64,000 nt of DNA. Origin: Desulfofustis limnaeus. Lineage in GTDB: Bacteria; Desulfobacterota; Desulfobulbia; Desulfobulbales; Desulfocapsaceae. Positions 26,782 through 35,877 of the stretch are shown piece by piece. Under the pieces are notes generated by a model that ran no database searches, was not told the DNA's origin, and was given only the letters and a program-made list of their open reading frames with translations. Each line of letters opens with the position of its first letter. Position 1 is the stretch's first letter. Made by a program: the position numbers and the translations under genes. The stretch covers positions 3,327,501 through 3,391,500 of the forward strand of contig NZ_AP025516.1 in the NCBI RefSeq assembly GCF_023169885.1, read 5' to 3'.

Positions 26782-27765
26782 CATCTCCCGGTATACCGCC
26801 TCATATTTTCCGACTATCGCCGCCAGCAGAAAGTCCTGCGCCCGCTCCCGGCGCAACGCCGCGAAACGTGCCAGGCAGTCCGGATAGTCCCGATGTACCT
26901 GTTCGATCTTTTCCGCCAGCCGGTGCTGTTCGGCCAGCAGTTCCGGGGGCAGCACCTCGACAACACCGCCGACCGGCGTCGAGATCAACACCTTGGCGTA
27001 GAAGAGGGCCTCCACCATAACCTTGGGAAACCCTTCGCTGTGCGACGAGATGACCACCAGATCGGCCTGGTGCATCCGCACCGGCACGTCATCCTTAAAG
27101 CCTTCCAGAAAGACCCGGTCCTGCATAGCGAGACGGTGGATGACACCGCGCAACCGCTCCTCTTCCGGTCCGGTGCCAATGATCGAGAGACGATAGGCGA
27201 AAGGCAGCCGGGCAACCTGCTCGATCAGTTCCGCAAAACCCTTGATGGCGTCCAGACGACCGACGGAGATCATGCTGAATGGGCCGCTTCTCGGCAACGC
27301 CGGCACCGGCACCGGCTGCAAACCATTGTTGATGACGCGGACCGTCGCTCCCGGACGTACCAGCACCGACCGGCAAGCTTCTTCAGAGACGGTGGTGACC
27401 CAGGGCAACCGGTTGAAGATCCTGCCCTTCCGGGCATTATGTTTGGTGGCCAGGTGGCGCACCGGGCAGAACAGCGACGCGCGGCGTATCAACAACGCCG
27501 CCTTGGCGGCGTGCGTATGGACGATATCGGGCCGGAGCTGCCGGAGAGCACAGACCAATTCCCGGACCAACAGGGGGTTGTGGCTGGTCGGATGGGCCCG
27601 CAGTTCGACCACCTTGACGGGATCGGCAAAACGCTCCCGGTACTCGGTCTGGCGCAGCAACAGGGCGATCACTTCGTGATTCCGAGCCAGCTCATTGGCC
27701 AGTTCCACAAACACCTTTTCCGCCCCGCCCCAGCGCTGTGAGGCCATGAATTGGACAATCCGCAT
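26773..27765 (-). CDS. GT4-family glycosyltransferase
   Basis: 330 residues from ATG 27765, which starts directly at MRIVQFMASQRWGGAEK, the normal N-terminus of this GT-B family. The C-terminal domain has SVGRLDAIKGF and the E-x7-E-like motif SHSEGFPKVMVEAL, which binds the sugar nucleotide. It transfers a sugar to lipid or polysaccharide intermediates in the cytoplasm. The gene follows a methyltransferase gene by 13 bases, suggesting a small surface-glycan operon. Confidence 0.85.
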   Translation of the reverse strand: MRIVQFMASQRWGGAEKVFVELANELARNHEVIALLLRQTEYRERFADPVKVVELRAHPTSHNPLLVRELVCALRQLRPDIVHTHAAKAALLIRRASLFCPVRHLATKHNARKGRIFNRLPWVTTVSEEACRSVLVRPGATVRVINNGLQPVPVPALPRSGPFSMISVGRLDAIKGFAELIEQVARLPFAYRLSIIGTGPEEERLRGVIHRLAMQDRVFLEGFKDDVPVRMHQADLVVISSHSEGFPKVMVEALFYAKVLISTPVGGVVEVLPPELLAEQHRLAEKIEQVHRDYPDCLARFAALRRERAQDFLLAAIVGKYEAVYREMLG

Positions 27766-27778
27766 CCTGCCCACCGAC

Positions 27779-28519
27779 TCAACGCCGCCCCGCAAACCGG
27801 GCGATGCAGAGAATATCGTTGCGCAGCAGGGGATGGCGCCGCAGGTACCAAGTCTTGAGCACCGACTGCCGGTTGATCGTCCCGTGTCGGCAAAGCAGCA
27901 CCTTCTCCAACTCAAGGCCGGCATTGACCATCATCTTCGCCGCGGTGTAGGGGGTGAACCAATGGCAATGATCGCTGTTGATCGCTTCGATGCCCCGCCT
28001 GGCCAGCCGGCAGTTATCCCGTGCCAGGGCATTTGGCACGGTGATGATCACCGCGGGGAAGGTCTTGCCGTGGTGGGCCGCCACCTGACGCAGGAAACCA
28101 GTCGGGTCCTGCAGGTGCTCGAGCACCTCGGGAATGAGCATGAAGTCCCACTGCTCCCCGCTGATTGTCTCGGCAAAGGCATCTCCGAGGATATCGGCAC
28201 AAGACACATCCGTGAGACCGAGTTCCTCCTTGATAAAGGTGATGCCGTCGCCCTGGATGTCGACCCCGTGACACCGGGCCGCACTCTCGCAGAGCCGGGC
28301 GTGCAGCCATTTCCGGCGCTGGAGCTTGTGGCGGATGGTGTCGATGGTGTGGTCAACGCAGCCCACATGGACCACCCGCTTCCCTCGCACCAAGTCGCAC
28401 AACCAGTCGATCTGGGTCCGGTAACGCCAGTCTTCCGGCTCGAACCGATAGTCGATCTTCACGGTGTTGGCATACCGCTCACCGCGCAGGTACGCCAGCA
28501 GCTCGTCATCCAGTTTCAT
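27779..28519 (-). CDS. Class I SAM-dependent methyltransferase
   Basis: 246 residues from ATG 28519, five bases after the upstream stop. Motif I is degenerate but recognisable (KRVVHVGCVDHT), with Asp in VDIQGDG and motif II/III-like FMLIPEVLEHLQDPTGFLRQV, as in UbiE/Methyltransf_11/23 proteins; HWFTPYTAAKMMVNAG is a common C-terminal block. It probably methylates a glycan or small molecule together with the next gene, the glycosyltransferase. Substrate unknown. Confidence 0.78.
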   Translation of the reverse strand: MKLDDELLAYLRGERYANTVKIDYRFEPEDWRYRTQIDWLCDLVRGKRVVHVGCVDHTIDTIRHKLQRRKWLHARLCESAARCHGVDIQGDGITFIKEELGLTDVSCADILGDAFAETISGEQWDFMLIPEVLEHLQDPTGFLRQVAAHHGKTFPAVIITVPNALARDNCRLARRGIEAINSDHCHWFTPYTAAKMMVNAGLELEKVLLCRHGTINRQSVLKTWYLRRHPLLRNDILCIARFAGRR

Positions 28520-28524
28520 CGTTG

Positions 28525-29433
28525 TCAGCACCCATTGCCGGCCACACCACCTTCCATATTGTTGATCCTGGCCAGCACCCGATAGAGTCCTTGAGTGCCG
28601 AGATTTTCATAGCCCATGGCCTGAGCGACCACATAGAACTGATTCACCAACGCCAGTCCGGGTAGGCTGAGATTCATGCGCTGCGCCTCGGCCAAAGCGA
28701 TCCCCATGTCCTTGACGAAGTGCTTGATGTAGAAGCCGGGCTGGAAATCCCCTTTGGCGATCCGCCGCCCGAGGTTATTGATCATCCAGGAACGGGCCGC
28801 GCCCTGCCCGATCACGTCGATGACCGCATCGAGGTCCATGCCCATCCGCTGAGCATAAAGCAACGATTCGACGGTGCCGATCATCGTCCCGGCGACGAGG
28901 ATCTGATTGCACATCTTGGTGTGCTGACCGGCCCCGGCGCCCCCCATGTAGGAGATGTTGTTGCCCATGACGGCAAAGAGCGGCCTGACCCGCTCAAAGA
29001 CATCGCGGTCGCCGCCGACCATGATCGCCAGGGTCCCCTCCCGGGCACCCACATCGCCGCCGGATACCGGGGCGTCCAGGGCGGCCACCGAGCGAGCGGC
29101 GGCCTCAGCGTGGATGGTCCGGGCCAATTCCGGACTGGAGGTGGTCATGTCCACCAGAACCGTTCCCGCTCGGGCCCCGGCCAGAGCCCCGTTGTCCCCG
29201 AGCAGCACACTTTCCACATCGGGAGGGAAACCGACGATTGAGAAGACAATTTCGCTGTTTTGTGCCAGTTCGCTCGGCGACTCACACCAGACGGCGCCTC
29301 TGGCGATCAGATTGTCGGCCTTGCTTCTGGTTCGATTGTAGACGCTCACGTGATGACCGGCGTCGAGCAGGTGGCCGCACATGGAGTTGCCCATGACACC
29401 GGTACCGATCCAGCCGAGTTTCATTTTCTCCAT
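28525..29433 (-). CDS. NAD(P)-dependent beta-hydroxyacid dehydrogenase family protein
   Basis: 302 residues. Rossmann motif GWIGTGVMGNSM, the substrate signature DAPVSGGDVGAREGTLAIMVGG, and catalytic Lys in GAGQHTKMCNQ identify the 3-hydroxyisobutyrate dehydrogenase/tartronate semialdehyde/GLYR/YihU family. These enzymes reduce small aldehyde acids or sulfonates. A GGAGGAAGAA site precedes the ATG. The gene order aminotransferase, alanine dehydrogenase, this enzyme on one strand suggests that it reduces the aldehyde released by transamination. Confidence 0.88.
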   Translation of the reverse strand: MEKMKLGWIGTGVMGNSMCGHLLDAGHHVSVYNRTRSKADNLIARGAVWCESPSELAQNSEIVFSIVGFPPDVESVLLGDNGALAGARAGTVLVDMTTSSPELARTIHAEAAARSVAALDAPVSGGDVGAREGTLAIMVGGDRDVFERVRPLFAVMGNNISYMGGAGAGQHTKMCNQILVAGTMIGTVESLLYAQRMGMDLDAVIDVIGQGAARSWMINNLGRRIAKGDFQPGFYIKHFVKDMGIALAEAQRMNLSLPGLALVNQFYVVAQAMGYENLGTQGLYRVLARINNMEGGVAGNGC

Positions 29434-29695
29434 TTCTTCCTCCGTCTCCGTTCTGCTTTTTCCCGAGTGGACCGCCGGACCACACCGGTCTCATCCATGG
29501 CGATCGCTCCTCATCATGCCACATCCAGGCGCTGTCTGCCACCATCCGGTGCTTGCAGCAGCCCCATTTTCGATGAACTACGGACGCCACCGGCCGGAGC
29601 AGGGCAGCTCCGTGTGCAAGACAGGAAACGAGGGCTTGTCTGCCGCTCTTCTGAACCAGCCGCTCAGATGAGGTCATCGGGCCGGCCACAGTTGA

Positions 29696-30808
29696 TCACA
29701 GAAAGCTATCCACCGGGGTATAGGCAAGCTCGAACGCCTCGGCAACCGCCTGGTAGGTCACCGCTCCGTGAATCACGTTGGCCCCCTTTTTGATCTCTTC
29801 ATTTTCCTGCATCGCCTTTTTCCACCCCTTGTTGGCAATTTCTAAAGCGTAGGGCAGAGTGGCATTGGTCAGGGCGATGGTCGAGGTGCGGGCCACCGCG
29901 CCCGGCATGTTGGTCACACAATAATGGACCACGCCATCGACAACAAAAGTCGGATCGGCGTGCGTCGTGGGTTTCGAGGTCTCGGCACAGCCGCCCTGGT
30001 CGATAGCCACGTCGACGATGACCGACCCATCCTTCATGGCGGGCAACATGTCCCTGGTGATCAGTTTCGGCGCCTTGGCCCCGGGGATGAGGACGGCGCC
30101 GATTACCAGATCGGCCTTGGTGACATATTCCCGGAGCAGCGCCGGATTGGACATCACCGGCAGACAATTGGCCGGCATGATGTCGTCCAGATACGCGAGC
30201 CGTTCCAGGTTGGTATCAAGGATATAGACCAAAGCACCGAGACCGCAGGCCATCTTCGCGGCATTGTAACCGACAACACCACCGCCGATTACCACCACCG
30301 TCGCCGGCGCCACCCCCTTGACCCCGCCGAGCAGCACCCCGCGCCCACCCTGAGGCATTTCCAGACAGCGGGCCCCGACCTGGGTCGCCATCCGTCCGGC
30401 GACCTCGCTCATCGGGACCAGCAGCGGTAGCGAACCATTCTTCTTTTCGATCGTTTCATAGGCGATGTTGACCGACCGGGCCGTGATCAAGGCCCGCGTC
30501 TGTCGTTCGTCGGCGGCCAGGTGCAGGTAGGTGAAGACGATCTGGTTCTCCCGGATCGACTCGTATTCGGACGGTTGCGGCTCCTTGACGTGCATGATCA
30601 TATCACAGGCGCCATACACCTCGCCAGGCGTCTCGACGATGGTGGCGCCGGCGGCGCGATACTCATCATCCGCAAAACCGGCACCGGCACCGGCGCCGGT
30701 TTCCACGAGCACCTGATGCCGATTGGCAACCATGGTGGCTACCCCGGTGGGGATCATGCATACCCGATTCTCCATCACTTTGACCTCTTTCAAGACACCG
30801 ATTTTCAC
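29696..30808 (-). CDS. ald: Alanine dehydrogenase
   Basis: 370 residues, the family length. Landmarks: GVLKEVKVMENRV at the N-terminus (substrate Arg/Lys), the MHVKEPQPSEY segment, the dinucleotide fold VVVIGGGVVGYNAAKMA, and DVAIDQGGCAETS. It converts alanine, NAD+ and water to pyruvate, ammonia and NADH. It lies about 100 bases after a pyruvate-type class III aminotransferase, so it can regenerate the pyruvate acceptor, as in the Bilophila taurine pathway. Confidence 0.94.
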   Translation of the reverse strand: MKIGVLKEVKVMENRVCMIPTGVATMVANRHQVLVETGAGAGAGFADDEYRAAGATIVETPGEVYGACDMIMHVKEPQPSEYESIRENQIVFTYLHLAADERQTRALITARSVNIAYETIEKKNGSLPLLVPMSEVAGRMATQVGARCLEMPQGGRGVLLGGVKGVAPATVVVIGGGVVGYNAAKMACGLGALVYILDTNLERLAYLDDIMPANCLPVMSNPALLREYVTKADLVIGAVLIPGAKAPKLITRDMLPAMKDGSVIVDVAIDQGGCAETSKPTTHADPTFVVDGVVHYCVTNMPGAVARTSTIALTNATLPYALEIANKGWKKAMQENEEIKKGANVIHGAVTYQAVAEAFELAYTPVDSFL

Positions 30809-30912
30809 TGTTTTTTTCTCCTCGCTAAGAAAAGACGTGGATCAGCTGGTTCCGCAGGCCGACAGACCGGCGGCTTCCCGCCTTTCGACCTGTACGCACT
30901 TTCGAGAACCTT

Positions 30913-32307
30913 TCAAGCTCCGCTTTCCGCGGCCTTCCGCACCGCCTCGACCACCCGGTCAACCTGCTCTCTGCTGATGGTCAGGGCCGGGGCGAAGTTC
31001 ATCACCGTATTGAGCCCGGTGATGCTGCTGTTGGTCCGGGCGACAATAACATTCTGGGCAAACACCTTGCCGACGATCCTGGCCATCTCTGCTTCGGATA
31101 CCGGCTCCTTGGTGGCCTTGTCACGAACGAACTCCACGCCGCAGAACAACCCGACACCGCGAACGTCACCGACTATCGGCAACTCCAGCAACTCCTGCAA
31201 TCGCTGGAGCAGATAGGCGCCCATGTCCCGCGACCGCTCCACCAACCCCTCATCTTCGATAATCTTCATCGTCTCCAGGGCAGCCGCCATGGGCCCGGTG
31301 CAGCCACCGTACGTGCTGATATCACGAAAAAAATTCAACCGTGTCCGGGGATCGTCCGGATCGTTGAGAAACAGGTCGTAGATATGCTGCTTGACCACTG
31401 TGGCCGAAAGCGGCTCATACGAGCTGGCCATCCCTTTGGCCATGGTCACCATGTCGGCATCGACGCCGTAGTGCTCGTGCCCCCAGAACCTTCCGGTACG
31501 ACCGAACCCACAGACGACCTCATCAAGGATCAACCACACCTCGTGCTTCCGGCAAATCTCCTGGATGATGGGAAAATATTCCGGAACCGGAGCGATTATC
31601 CCGCCACCGGCGGTGACCGGTTCAACGATCAGGCCGCCCACCGTCTCCGGGCCTTCTTGTTTAATAATATCATCGACAACCCTGGCACACTCGATGGAGC
31701 AGCCGGGATACGCCATATCGAATGGGCAGCGGTAGCAGCAGCAGTGGGGAAACTCGACAAAGCCTTCCAGCAGCGGCTCGAAATGCTTTTTCCGCTCGAC
31801 ATGCCCGGAGGCACTCATGGCCCCAAAGGTGGTGCCGTGATAATCGCGGTCCCGGAAGAGAATCTTGAACTTGCCTTGCCGCGCCGAGACAAAACGGGCG
31901 GCCTGACGAATCAGTTTGAATGCCTTCTCGTTAGCCTCCGAGCCGCTGTTGGAGAAATAGACCTTTCCCATCCCCGGCAATTTTTCGAGCAGGTTTCGAG
32001 CCAGCGTAATGGCCGGCACATTACCGTAGGCACCGGCAAAATAAGGCATCGTCTGCAATTGCTCGCAGACAACCCGGGCTATTGACTCCCGTCCGTACCC
32101 GACAATCACGCTCCACACACCACCCGAGGTGGCATCGAGAAATTCCCGCCCCCTGATGTCGGTGACGATCAGCCCTTCACCCTTGACGGGGATAAGCTGT
32201 TCGGCGGTCTTAAATACCTGGTGCTGTTTCAGATGATGCCAGAGGTACTCTTTATCACCTTTGACCATCTCTTCGGGGTCATATGCCGGTGCTTTCATTT
32301 TCTCCAT
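30913..32307 (-). CDS. Class III aminotransferase, taurine/beta-alanine:pyruvate-type
   Basis: 464 residues from ATG 32307 (GGTGAG ahead; ATG 32298 is an alternative). PLP-site features: GSEANEKAFKLIRQAAR, LILDEVVCGFGRTGRF, MVTMAKGMASSYEPLSA (Schiff-base Lys) and YGGCTGPMAAA. A Cys-rich loop (CCCYRCPFDMAYPGCSIECAR) resembles that of omega-amino acid and taurine:pyruvate aminotransferases, as I recall them. It moves an amino group from a primary amine to pyruvate, giving an aldehyde and alanine. Alanine dehydrogenase and an aldehyde-reductase-type gene follow. Confidence 0.82.
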   Translation of the reverse strand: MEKMKAPAYDPEEMVKGDKEYLWHHLKQHQVFKTAEQLIPVKGEGLIVTDIRGREFLDATSGGVWSVIVGYGRESIARVVCEQLQTMPYFAGAYGNVPAITLARNLLEKLPGMGKVYFSNSGSEANEKAFKLIRQAARFVSARQGKFKILFRDRDYHGTTFGAMSASGHVERKKHFEPLLEGFVEFPHCCCYRCPFDMAYPGCSIECARVVDDIIKQEGPETVGGLIVEPVTAGGGIIAPVPEYFPIIQEICRKHEVWLILDEVVCGFGRTGRFWGHEHYGVDADMVTMAKGMASSYEPLSATVVKQHIYDLFLNDPDDPRTRLNFFRDISTYGGCTGPMAAALETMKIIEDEGLVERSRDMGAYLLQRLQELLELPIVGDVRGVGLFCGVEFVRDKATKEPVSEAEMARIVGKVFAQNVIVARTNSSITGLNTVMNFAPALTISREQVDRVVEAVRKAAESGA

Positions 32308-32740
32308 AAGGTGCTCACCATACGCTTCGCTTGGCGTTATTTGCCACAGCTGATTTCTCCAGTGTGTCTCCGGTCCGTGTCCCTGATACGGGCATCCTCC
32401 GTGCCCGGATAACCACGCCGGGGGAAAGGGGTTGCCACCTCTTTCGAGGTGCCCTCTATCAATTATTTCGAGAAGATGCTTGTATTTTTCTGGACATCTA
32501 ACACCTGGTGCACCGTCTGGCAACCTCTGACTTCCCCCGGTGCGTTTTCTTTGCCCCTCCCGCTTGCTCGGTACCGGCCCGACAACCGCAGCTCAGCACC
32601 TACGTCCTGCTCAGACGGAGATGGGCCGTTCGACAAGAAGACGTGTTTTCACCGGCAGCGACAAAGGACATGGAATAGTGTCGGCATTTCAGGTATCATA
32701 AACCTCTGATATATTCATCCGCCCAACAATCCCACCGACT
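32308..32740 (+). other. Intergenic region between divergent aminotransferase and receiver-LpxC genes
   Basis: 433 bases with no convincing gene. The aminotransferase frame stays open leftward-to-rightward up to 32523, but this extension has low-complexity, non-conserved sequence. No riboswitch, terminator or clear sigma-70 or sigma-54 promoter was recognised. It should contain the promoters of both divergent transcripts. Confidence 0.5.
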
Positions 32741-34075
32741 ATGGATGCCATGAACCCCATTTGTATCGTAGACGATCAACCGCTCATCTGTTCAACCGTT
32801 GCCGGCATACTCAAGGACGAGGGGTACCATGCCGTTGCCTTTTCCGATGCGGAGAGCTTCTGGCAGCAACTCGACACCATGGAACCGGCATTGGTGATGC
32901 TCGATATCTGGTTGCCTGGCACGGATGGACTGCAGCTCCTCAAACGCCTCCATGACCGACTTCCCGAATTGCCCATCATCATGATGAGCGGACACGCTGG
33001 CATCGAAACGGCCGTCACCGCCTTGAAAACCGGGGCCTCCGACTTCATGGAGAAACCGTTGGATCTCGACGTCGTGCTGGATAAGGTTAAATCCGCCCTC
33101 AATCGGCAATCACATGAGAGCAGCGACATCGTGTCTCCCGACACTCGACTCGAAATCATCAAGGCCGACCGGCTCCTGCCGCCCGGCATGGTGGAGTTGG
33201 TTGATTCCGCCACCCCACAGCGCACCCTCAAAGAGAATATCGTTCTCAACGGCATCGGGCTTCTCAGCGGGCGAAAAACGGGAATCATCCTTAGCCCCCT
33301 CGAGGCCGACGCCGGAGTCGTCTTTCAAACCCTGGACGGGCAGACGATCCGCGGCCACATCACCTCACTGAAGGATTTTTCCCAGACCGTCTCCACCAAC
33401 GCCTTCTCGGCCAATTCAACGACGCTGGTAAACGGCCGCCAGCAGGTGCGCACCGTCGAGCACCTGCTGGCCGTCATCGCCATGTACGGCATCACCAACG
33501 TGCTGATCAAAGTCGGTGACGAGGTGCCCAACGTGGACGGCTCGGCCAAGGATTTCTGTGACCTGATCAAGCAGGCCGGGACGGAGGAGCAGGCGGCGCC
33601 CACCCGGATGGCGGTCATCCGCCGGACCTTTGGGGTGGGCAACCGGAACAAGGCGGAGAAGCACCTCTACGCGGAGCCGTTCAACGGCTTCGAAATCTCC
33701 ATGCGGGTCGACTATCCCCTTCCCATTGGTGAGCAGACCTATCTGTTCAACCCGGAGAGGGGCTCCTTTGCCGAAGAGATTGCCCCGGCCCGCTCCTTCA
33801 ACACCTTCGAGAATATTGAAATGGCCCAGAAGCTGGGCAAGGTCGGCGCCGGGTATCTCAATTCCCACATCATCATGCACGAGGGAAAGGTCATCAATAC
33901 CGAGCTCCGTTTTGTCGACGAATTCGTCCGGCACAAGGTGCTGGATCTGATCGGTGATCTCTCCCTGCTCGGCTACCCCATCCGCGGACGGATCATCGCC
34001 AACATGACCTCGCACGGCTTCAACCATGCCCTGGTGGAACACATCTATTGGGCGCTTCAAGGCAACCCCGAATAG
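32741..34075 (+). CDS. Response-regulator receiver fused to LpxC deacetylase
   Basis: 444 residues. Residues 1-122 are a CheY-like receiver with the full phosphorylation set: D11-D12, phosphoacceptor D55 (VMLDIWLPG), S83 and K105 (MEKPL). After a linker of about 35 residues, residues 160-440 are LpxC, the zinc UDP-3-O-acyl-GlcNAc deacetylase that commits lipid A synthesis. Zinc ligands H241 (VRTVEHL), H398 and D402 (VRHKVLDLIGD), base E240 and a histidine near 425 are kept. The usual GLHSG reads GLLSG. LpxC normally has no receiver. No histidine kinase gene is adjacent. Confidence 0.9.
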   Translation: MDAMNPICIVDDQPLICSTVAGILKDEGYHAVAFSDAESFWQQLDTMEPALVMLDIWLPGTDGLQLLKRLHDRLPELPIIMMSGHAGIETAVTALKTGASDFMEKPLDLDVVLDKVKSALNRQSHESSDIVSPDTRLEIIKADRLLPPGMVELVDSATPQRTLKENIVLNGIGLLSGRKTGIILSPLEADAGVVFQTLDGQTIRGHITSLKDFSQTVSTNAFSANSTTLVNGRQQVRTVEHLLAVIAMYGITNVLIKVGDEVPNVDGSAKDFCDLIKQAGTEEQAAPTRMAVIRRTFGVGNRNKAEKHLYAEPFNGFEISMRVDYPLPIGEQTYLFNPERGSFAEEIAPARSFNTFENIEMAQKLGKVGAGYLNSHIIMHEGKVINTELRFVDEFVRHKVLDLIGDLSLLGYPIRGRIIANMTSHGFNHALVEHIYWALQGNPE

Positions 34076-34129
34076 CCGCTGCTGCACTAACAGGGACGCT
34101 GCCTGATCAATAGCTGGCGGCGTTGCCAG

Positions 34130-35374
34130 TCATGTGCTGCCACGAGCCTGCGGCACGGTCTTCATTACCATCATCAGGACCACCGCCATAAAGCTCAAGG
34201 CAGCGCAAAGCTGATAGATCGTCGAATACCCCCACTGTGCTACGATCGGTGCACCGAGAATCGGCCCGAGAAAAAAGCCGGCCTGAAACATCTGGGTGCC
34301 CAGGTTGATGTTGAACGCCCGGAAACGCTGTGGCGATACGTCAAAGAGCAGGCTGTTGAAGACCGGCATGGCAATCCCCCAGCCCAGGCCAAAGAACAGC
34401 CCGAGAGCCAAAAGCAAGAAGTTGCCGGGCAGATGGGCCAATACCAGGTAGCACAGAGACAAGCCAGCCATAATCCAGATGGCCAGCCGGGCTTTGTCGC
34501 CCCGATCGAAAATCGATCCGGCAATCACCCGCACCCCGATCTCACCAAGCGTGGAGAGGGTGAGGAAAAGCCCGGTAAAAGCTATACCGATGGATTTCCC
34601 GTAGCCGTCGAGAAAGAAAAAAATCAGCGCATGGCCACAATACAGCAGCAGCATCGCCAGAAGAAGTATGACTATAGATGGATTTTTGAGATTTTCCCAA
34701 ATCTCGCCGAGCAGAAGACGACGCACCTGCCCCTTGCTCTCATGGTGAGCCCCCGAACCCTCCACTGCCCAAACCAAAGGAAACATGAGCAAGGTCAGTG
34801 CGGCGAAGGCCAGAAGAACGTTATTAAAGCCACCCAACAGGGTTTCGAGAAAGGGCAGGAAAGGCGGCACCAGGGTGTTGGGAATGAGCGTCATCACCGA
34901 GATATACCCAAAAAACTGGGCACTGCGATCCGGGGGAATGGCATCGACAACCAGCGTCATCAGAGCGGTGCCGACCACCGCAAAGGACATACCGTGGAAT
35001 ACACGGACCAACAGGAGGCTCCAGAACCCGTCTGCCAGTGAATAGGCGGCAAGCGAACCAGCCGCCAGAAACGTCCCGATAAAGAGCAGCGACCGGGCAT
35101 TGCCGACATGAAAAAACGGACTGATGAGTGGTCGCAGCACCAGTGCGGTTGCCGCCAAAACTCCGATCAACAGACCGAAGTCGTCAGGATCGATGGTTGT
35201 GCTGCGAAGGTGATCATAAAACCCAAAGAACACCGAGATATTCGCATACGCCACAAAAGCGGCGCCCATTAGGCACAAAAACTTTCGGGAACGCAGGAGA
35301 CTGGCAACGGTCCTGGTGGTCAGGTCGCCGTCTTCGGAAGGTCGATCGGTTGAACTCCCTGGATTTTTTCTCAT
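34130..35374 (-). CDS. MFS transporter
   Basis: 414 residues with twelve predicted helices in two six-helix halves and a charged central loop around residues 205-225 (GSGAHHESKGQVRR). The cytoplasmic loop 2-3 equivalent (FFHVGNARSLLFIG) and the PPDRSAQFFGYISVMTLIPN segment after helix 5 fit the MFS_1 drug/sugar exporter type. Substrate unknown. It is convergent with the receiver-LpxC gene; only 54 bases separate the stops and no strong terminator is seen. Confidence 0.87.
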   Translation of the reverse strand: MRKNPGSSTDRPSEDGDLTTRTVASLLRSRKFLCLMGAAFVAYANISVFFGFYDHLRSTTIDPDDFGLLIGVLAATALVLRPLISPFFHVGNARSLLFIGTFLAAGSLAAYSLADGFWSLLLVRVFHGMSFAVVGTALMTLVVDAIPPDRSAQFFGYISVMTLIPNTLVPPFLPFLETLLGGFNNVLLAFAALTLLMFPLVWAVEGSGAHHESKGQVRRLLLGEIWENLKNPSIVILLLAMLLLYCGHALIFFFLDGYGKSIGIAFTGLFLTLSTLGEIGVRVIAGSIFDRGDKARLAIWIMAGLSLCYLVLAHLPGNFLLLALGLFFGLGWGIAMPVFNSLLFDVSPQRFRAFNINLGTQMFQAGFFLGPILGAPIVAQWGYSTIYQLCAALSFMAVVLMMVMKTVPQARGST

Positions 35375-35877
35375 ACAAAGTGCCGGATGTTATTTTGTAA
35401 ACAGCTCTTGCCGTCATGCAAGCGGCGCTGCAGCGGATTGTCGACCAGTACCGGTTGGTTTTTCCTGCCGGCGAACGCCCGGTCACGTCCGTACCAACCG
35501 CTTGGACCAACGGGGCCTGAAACCGATGGTTGTTTCCATCCCGACACGACTATAGCAAACTCTCTTTGAGAAGGGAATTATCACCCGGAAAGTCGCGTTA
35601 ATATGAAAAAGAGGGCGGTTGCTGCCGTTCAACAATGGTTATCCCTGTTCTTCGGCACGAGCCCATCGCGTTCCCGGACAAGACCGCGGCCACGACCACC
35701 CACAAACCGGCGCCACAGCTTGACTAACTCCTTGATGTGAAATACTATCGCTTATCGTTTACGGCAACCAGTGAAAATGATGAACGGCCATCTTGGCCCT
35801 GGATCGTTCCTTCCGACCACTGCGCTGAACGATCATATTCAATTTCAAGGCAGCCGAAAGATGTGGGGGATGTCACC
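35375..35877. other. Intergenic region upstream of the GNAT-like gene
   Basis: 503 bases with no supported gene. The GNAT-like frame is open back to an ATG at 35737, but that part has no homologous look and ATG 35878 has the better ribosome binding site. No structured RNA, repeat or promoter was recognised with confidence. Confidence 0.45.
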
